Shown here piece by piece: positions 59,987 through 64,000 of a DNA stretch of 64,000 bases; positions within the stretch are counted from its first letter, which is position 1, and the number at the start of each line of letters is the position of its first letter. Location: contig NZ_VRSV01000002.1 of assembly GCF_008017415.1 (NCBI RefSeq), positions 1,178,001 to 1,242,000 of the forward strand. Direction: 5' to 3'. A model generated the notes under the pieces. It was not told the DNA's origin. It saw only the letters and a list, made by a program, of their open reading frames with translations, and searched no databases. A program made the translations under genes and the position numbers. The DNA comes from Microbacterium hatanonis. Its GTDB lineage: Bacteria > Actinomycetota > Actinomycetes > Actinomycetales > Microbacteriaceae.

Positions 59987-61048
59987 CTAGCTGGGTGACC
60001 GCAGGCGCGCCTCCTGCTCGCCCATCTCGCGTCGACTCCTAGCTGCGGAGCCGAATCTCCGAGCTAGGAGATGGCTGGGTCTCTCGACCATCCAGTAAAA
60101 AACAATCGTCCCGAGAGTCGTCGCTAGACCATAAATGACGAATGAACCAATATCTCCCAGTACCAGTACGTTCGCTAGCGCGGTCAGGGCGAGTGTGTGC
60201 ACGAGGTAGAGCGAGTAGCTCGCTGCGCCGCCGCGGTCCAGGAGGCGGACGCTGCGATTCGTACGTTCGGCATAGTATTTCGCCTCAAAGCCGAGCCAGA
60301 TAGTTGTCGGAAGGGCGAGTACGGTCAACAGGTAGACATTCGAGGCGCCCACCCCCACGTAAGGCTCACCGTGGAATTTGATGGCGCGGAAGATCACCGA
60401 GAGAGCAAAAATTGCGACCCGCATCGCCCACATTGCGGCGGGAGTGAGTACCCGGAATCGTTCACGGCGTTCTGCCAGGGCGCAGCCTGCTAGCCACGCC
60501 GGAAGCCCGAGCAGGAAGGTGAAGTAGCCGAACACTACGTAGTCCTCGCCGCTCGACTCCACGACGGGCCAACCGGCGATTCCCAGAGCGGCGGCGACCC
60601 CGAATGCGACGAAGGTCTGGTTGAGGAATGACACGCGGAGCCGACGGAGGGCGGGATACATCGTGTAATAGATCAGCTCGCAGATTACGCTCCACAGAAC
60701 GGTATTGTTCCAGTCCCAGTCGGTAACCGGCCGGCCGAACGCGAACGAGAGGATCATGAAGATAACCAGCGGGGGGATTATGCGGGTGTATCGCCGTGCG
60801 GCGAACTCTCCCCAGAAGAATTTTCGTCCGGACGTGTAGGGCAGGTGGATCACAAACCCGCTGAGGACGAAGAACACGATGACGGCCGCTGGTCCATTAA
60901 AAGCGTTTCCGAGAAGAGCGTCCACGAAGTTCGCAGCGGTCGAGCCGAGGGCTGGCGTCAGTGATTCCGTGAAATCGAACGGAAAATGGCCGAGGGCCAC
61001 AATTGCGGCGCAGATGATCCGGATAGCGTCCAGTCCGTAGATGCGCAA
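59987..61048 (-). CDS. OafA/YrhL-type membrane acyltransferase (acyltransferase family 3)
   Basis: A 353-residue, about ten-helix protein: RIYGLDAIRIICAAIVALGHFPFDF (start of the fold with its conserved His), PAAVIVFFVLSGFVIHLPYTSGRKFFWGEFAARRYTRIIPPL (FFVLSGF and RYTRI), then WSVICELIYYTMYP and YSLYLVHTLALTAL. It O-acetylates or acylates a polysaccharide or lipid at the membrane. Start ATG 61048 with GGGGGA-type site. It ends the polysaccharide locus. Confidence 0.92.
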   Translation of the reverse strand: MRIYGLDAIRIICAAIVALGHFPFDFTESLTPALGSTAANFVDALLGNAFNGPAAVIVFFVLSGFVIHLPYTSGRKFFWGEFAARRYTRIIPPLVIFMILSFAFGRPVTDWDWNNTVLWSVICELIYYTMYPALRRLRVSFLNQTFVAFGVAAALGIAGWPVVESSGEDYVVFGYFTFLLGLPAWLAGCALAERRERFRVLTPAAMWAMRVAIFALSVIFRAIKFHGEPYVGVGASNVYLLTVLALPTTIWLGFEAKYYAERTNRSVRLLDRGGAASYSLYLVHTLALTALANVLVLGDIGSFVIYGLATTLGTIVFYWMVERPSHLLARRFGSAARSRREMGEQEARLRSPS

Positions 61049-61742
61049 AGCGTCCCCCTCCTGCCGGTACTTGAGTAACTATGGCAGAGTCGATGTTTCG
61101 TGCAGGTGAAGTGTCGCGGAACTAAGTTGGTGGACTACAGGCCCTGGTTAGCACCATCCGACCAGCTGCAGGTCACGTCGACGGAGGCTCAAACAGCCTC
61201 GTAGATCTGAAATATTCGGGCGGCGTGCGGTTCATTACTGACGCGGCGGTAGCGGTGCGCCTTGACCGAGCGGTGTTCATAGTGGGCGTGCACTTCGCAG
61301 GGGGATGGCTCGCACGAGCGAGGCGCGCCTGTTGCGGGGATCCCGCGCGCGGAGGCGTGATCGCGGAATGCGCACCGTGCTCACCTTCTTCTAGCTCGCG
61401 CTGTCAGGCCGTCTGGCTTGCGTGCGGGCTCAGCGCGCTGTGCCAAGCGTCACCGCCGGTCACTGGCTGGAGTCGGTCACCAGCTTGACGAGTGCGGCCA
61501 CGCCGATGGTGTGCCGGTGTCGATGCCCCGACAGGCGCCTACCGTCACCGAGGCGGTGCTGCGCGCCGTCGCCTGGCTGATCTGCGTCGTGCTCGCGGCG
61601 CCGCTCTCATGGGCGGTCCTGGCGCCGTCTTCTTCGTTGAGGGTGAGATCGCGCGGTGTCGTCAGGGAGCGCTTCGCGTCTGACGTGAGCTCGATCTTTA
61701 TTCACTTCTATACCCATTTGGCCGCAAGGTCCCGAATATTGC
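61049..61742. other. Intergenic stretch of about 690 bases, mostly gene-free
   Basis: Open frames of 61-122 codons exist on the plus strand, but their reading (Arg/Ala/Ser-rich or cysteine-rich, no fold pattern) is not convincing. One stretch near 61550-61630 reads VLRAVAWLICVVLAAPLSWAVL, a possible remnant membrane helix. GC rises gradually. Probably a scar at the right boundary of the acquired locus. Confidence 0.4.
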
Positions 61743-61772
61743 TTGACGGAGTGCGGGAATCCGCCCTACTCT
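61743..61772 (+). promoter_or_regulatory. Promoter of the ROK regulator
   Basis: -35 TTGACG (61743-61748) and -10 TACTCT (61767-61772) with an 18-base spacer, a good sigma-70-type match. It lies 28 bases before the TTG start at 61801, with AGGGG ribosome site between. Confidence 0.65.
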
Positions 61773-61800
61773 TCATTCAGTCCTGAACAAAGGGGTTCCC

Positions 61801-63045
61801 TTGGCCCAGTCCACTGCACGCGCCGACGTCATGCGTTCGGCCGTTCTCGCTCACATCGGGGCGAGCGGCCCGACGTCTCGCGCCGACCTCGCCCGCGAGC
61901 TCGGCGTCTCACCCGCGCTCATCACGCAGCACACCCGGCAGCTCATCGCCGACGGTCTGCTCGTCGAGCTCGAGCACAGCCCCTCGCAGGGCGGACGCCC
62001 CGCGCGTCTCCTCGGGCTCGTCGCCGACGCGGGCCGTGCCATCGGGGTGAAGATCGTCGCCGACCACATCACCGCGGTCGAGGTCGGCATCGACGGCGCC
62101 GTCGTCCGCTCGGCGACCGAGCCCTTCGACGCCGCGGCCGGCACCGCCGTCACGCGCCTCGGCGAGGTGCTGCGCGGCTTCATCGCCGGGGGCGGCGAGG
62201 CGCCCCTGCTCGGCATCGGTGTGGGGGTTCCCGGCAACGTCGACGAGCAGGCCGTCGGCACCGTCGACTCCACCCAGCTGGGCTGGCTGCGGGTTCCTCT
62301 CGGCGAGGCGCTGCGGCGAGAGCTCGACCTGCCCGTGCTCGTGGAGAACAACGTCAACGCCCTCGCGATCGCCGAGGCCCTGCACGGCCAGGCTCGGGGG
62401 CACGAAAACGTGCTGGTCATCACGATCGGAACGGGCGTCGGCGCGGGCCTGCTCAGCGACAGCCGCGTGCTGCGCGGTCGCAGCGGCGGCGCGGGCGAGA
62501 TCGGGCACACCCCCGTCGAGGAAGACGGACCCCTCTGCCAGTGCGGTGGCCACGGCTGCCTCGAAGCGCTCATCGGCCAGAGTGCGCTCGTCGCTCAGGC
62601 GCGCGAGCGCGGCCTCATCTCGGCAGACGCCGGCATCGCTGTGCTGCGCGGTCTCGCCGACGCGGGCGACGAAGGAGCGCAGCAGCTCTTCTCGCGCGCG
62701 GGCCACCTGCTCGGGCGCGTGCTCGCCGGGGTGGTCAACCTGGTCGATCCCGAGATCGTGATCGTGCTGGGCGAGGGCGTGGAGGCATGGAGCCACTGGT
62801 CGTTCGGCTTCGAACCCGCCTTCCGTGCGGGCCTCATCCCCCGCAACCGCGCCGTGCCCGTCGCCGTCGAGACCTGGCAGGACGACCGGTGGGCGCAGGG
62901 CGCGGCATCGCTCGTGCTCTCCACCCCGTTCGACGCGCAGGGCCAGTCGGGGGAGCAGGGGCGCCTCGTACGCGAGCGCCTGGCGGTCTCACGCACGGCG
63001 TCACCCGACGCTGCGGTAACCGGCCCCGAGGCGGCGAAGGAATGA
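61801..63045 (+). CDS. ROK-family transcriptional regulator
   Basis: A 414-residue protein: N-terminal winged helix (SAVLAHIGASGPTSRADLARELGVSPALITQHTRQLIADGLLVE), then a sugar-kinase-like ROK domain with LVITIGTGVGAGLLSDSRVLRGRSGGAGEIGHTPV (phosphate loop), and the zinc site GHTPVEEDGPLCQCGGHGCLEAL. It senses a sugar or sugar phosphate and regulates the transporter operon starting at 63042. TTG start at 61801. Its stop overlaps the permease ATG (ATGA). Confidence 0.94.
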   Translation: MAQSTARADVMRSAVLAHIGASGPTSRADLARELGVSPALITQHTRQLIADGLLVELEHSPSQGGRPARLLGLVADAGRAIGVKIVADHITAVEVGIDGAVVRSATEPFDAAAGTAVTRLGEVLRGFIAGGGEAPLLGIGVGVPGNVDEQAVGTVDSTQLGWLRVPLGEALRRELDLPVLVENNVNALAIAEALHGQARGHENVLVITIGTGVGAGLLSDSRVLRGRSGGAGEIGHTPVEEDGPLCQCGGHGCLEALIGQSALVAQARERGLISADAGIAVLRGLADAGDEGAQQLFSRAGHLLGRVLAGVVNLVDPEIVIVLGEGVEAWSHWSFGFEPAFRAGLIPRNRAVPVAVETWQDDRWAQGAASLVLSTPFDAQGQSGEQGRLVRERLAVSRTASPDAAVTGPEAAKE

Positions 63046-63989
63046 CGCTCACCTACCGGCCCGTTCCGGCCACCGAGGGCCGCGAGGCGATCGAGAACCC
63101 TCCCGTGCGTCGCCGCCGCAAGAAGGGGCGCTACGCGCTCACGGTGCTCGTCTTCCTGCTGCCGAGCGCCCTGCCGCTCGCCTTCTTCACGATCTACCCG
63201 ATGTTCGGGGCCCTCTGGACGAGCTTCCACAAGTGGAACCTGCTCGCGCCCATGCAGTGGGTCGGCTTCGACAACTACGTCTCGCTCGCACAAGACCCCA
63301 CGACGCAGCGGGCGTTCTTCAACACCTTCTACTACCTCGCCGGCTACCTGCCGCTGGTCTACGTCGGCGGACTCGCCCTCGCCCTCGCGCTCAACGCGCG
63401 CATCAAGGGGCGCAACATCCTCCGAGGCGTCTACTTCCTGCCGGTCGTCACGAGCTGGATCGTCGTCGCCCTCGTGTGGCGGTGGCTGCTCAACCCCTCG
63501 GTCGGCATCGTCAACGCCACGCTCGGCGTCTTCGGCATCGAAGGACCGGGGTGGTGGACCGACCCTGCCTGGGCCATGCCGTCGATCATCATCGCCTCGG
63601 CCTGGAAAGACCTCGGCTTCGTCATGATCATCCTGCTCGCCGGGCTCCAGGCGATCCCGCAGGAGATGTACGAGGCGGCGAAGGTCGACGGCGCCGGCGC
63701 GTGGCGGCGGTTGTTCAACGTCACCCTCCCGCTCCTGTCGCCCTCGACGTTCTTCGTCGTCGTCATCTCGCTCATCAACGGGTTCCAGGTCTTCGACCAG
63801 GTGTACGCGATGACCGGAGGCGGACCCGCGGGGGCGAGCACCGTCGTGGTGCAGCAGATCTTCGACCTGACCTTCCGCTACGGCGCCGCGGGCGAAGCAT
63901 CCGCCCTCTCGTGGATGCTCTTCGTTCTCGTGCTCGGAGTGACCGTCGTGCAGATCATCGGCCAGAAGAGGTGGGTCACCTATGCGTGA
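63042..63989 (+). CDS. Carbohydrate ABC transporter permease (MalF-like)
   Basis: A 315-residue protein with six membrane helices after a basic N-terminus (VRRRRKKGRYALTVLVFLLPSALPLAFFTIYPMFGALWTSF). The permease signature, AIPQEMYEAAKVDGAGAWRRLFNVTLPLLSPSTFF (EAAxxDGA...), is complete. Member 1 of a sugar uptake pair; the binding protein and ATPase are not in the window. Co-translated with the ROK regulator. Confidence 0.95.
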   Translation: MTLTYRPVPATEGREAIENPPVRRRRKKGRYALTVLVFLLPSALPLAFFTIYPMFGALWTSFHKWNLLAPMQWVGFDNYVSLAQDPTTQRAFFNTFYYLAGYLPLVYVGGLALALALNARIKGRNILRGVYFLPVVTSWIVVALVWRWLLNPSVGIVNATLGVFGIEGPGWWTDPAWAMPSIIIASAWKDLGFVMIILLAGLQAIPQEMYEAAKVDGAGAWRRLFNVTLPLLSPSTFFVVVISLINGFQVFDQVYAMTGGGPAGASTVVVQQIFDLTFRYGAAGEASALSWMLFVLVLGVTVVQIIGQKRWVTYA

Positions 63990-64000
63990 GAAGACTCAGC
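63982..64000 (+). CDS. Start of the second sugar ABC permease (partial)
   Basis: An ATG at 63982 opens MREKTQ and runs off the window; it overlaps the previous stop. From the usual order (MalF-like then MalG-like) this is probably the second permease of the pair. Too short to confirm. Confidence 0.5.

Noticed and set aside
61418..61786. 122-codon plus-strand frame before the ROK gene
   Set aside because: No ribosome site, mixed composition, runs through the ROK promoter; a remnant rather than a gene.
1..64000. CRISPR arrays, phage genes, intact insertion sequences
   Set aside because: No regularly spaced repeats, integrase, transposase or structural phage genes could be recognised on either strand.

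Overview
The window is high-GC actinobacterial DNA. The codon use, the leaderless promoters, the GGGGGA-type ribosome sites, the Tat leader DRRTVLKTTAWAVP and the DUF222/HNH gene all fit Microbacteriaceae, probably a Microbacterium-like organism. This is inferred from style and gene content, not from a database match. No tRNA, rRNA, CRISPR array, phage gene or intact insertion sequence was seen.

Layout. 1-9 kb is ordinary chromosome: a truncated PAS histidine kinase, an HTH/ECF-S fusion protein, a diacylglycerol-kinase-family lipid kinase, a PadR-controlled drug-exporter operon, small membrane proteins between two near-identical long hairpins, and UDP-glucose 6-dehydrogenase (ugd). 9-18 kb (minus strand) is one tightly overlapping operon: two family-2 glycosyltransferases, a hexapeptide acetyltransferase, a fatty-acyl-AMP ligase, an acyl carrier protein, a phosphopantetheinyl transferase, two WS/DGAT-like acyltransferases and a last glycosyltransferase. 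Divergent from it (18.3-23.4 kb, plus strand) are a Wzz-like protein, a Wzy-like polymerase, a glycosyltransferase and a Wzx-like flippase. 23.4-28.5 kb (minus) holds three glycosyltransferases, an acetyltransferase and a Tat-exported beta-helix protein. 28.6-32.3 kb has a lipoprotein hydrolase and an LPATG-anchored von Willebrand A protein. 32.3-37.7 kb has a Wzz/BY-kinase, an HprK-like/PqqD fusion kinase, a nucleotidyltransferase and a second Tat beta-helix protein. 37.7-42.7 kb is mixed housekeeping.

42.7-61 kb is a second polysaccharide locus. It has GDP-fucose synthesis (gmd, fcl), a WcaI-like glycosyltransferase and a run of overlapping plus-strand genes: glycosyltransferases, acetyltransferases, its own Wzy and its own Wzx. 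These are visibly lower in GC than the rest of the window. It ends with an initiating phosphoglycosyltransferase, a DUF4239 protein and an OafA-type acyltransferase. From 61.8 kb normal high-GC DNA resumes with a ROK regulator and the start of a sugar ABC transporter operon.

How the genes work together. Ugd and Gmd/Fcl predict UDP-glucuronate and GDP-fucose as building blocks. Two Wzx/Wzy sets and two chain-length proteins suggest two Wzx/Wzy-dependent glycans, or one ancestral and one acquired system. The most unusual parts are the acyl-activation operon (ligase, carrier, carrier activator and two acyltransferases) inside a glycan locus, suggesting a fatty-acylated cell-surface polymer, and the HprK-like/PqqD plus nucleotidyltransferase pair beside the BY-kinase. 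A recurring TGTCCCCC-N4-GGGGGACA palindrome and a strongly over-represented GGATGCTGC oligomer are further signals.
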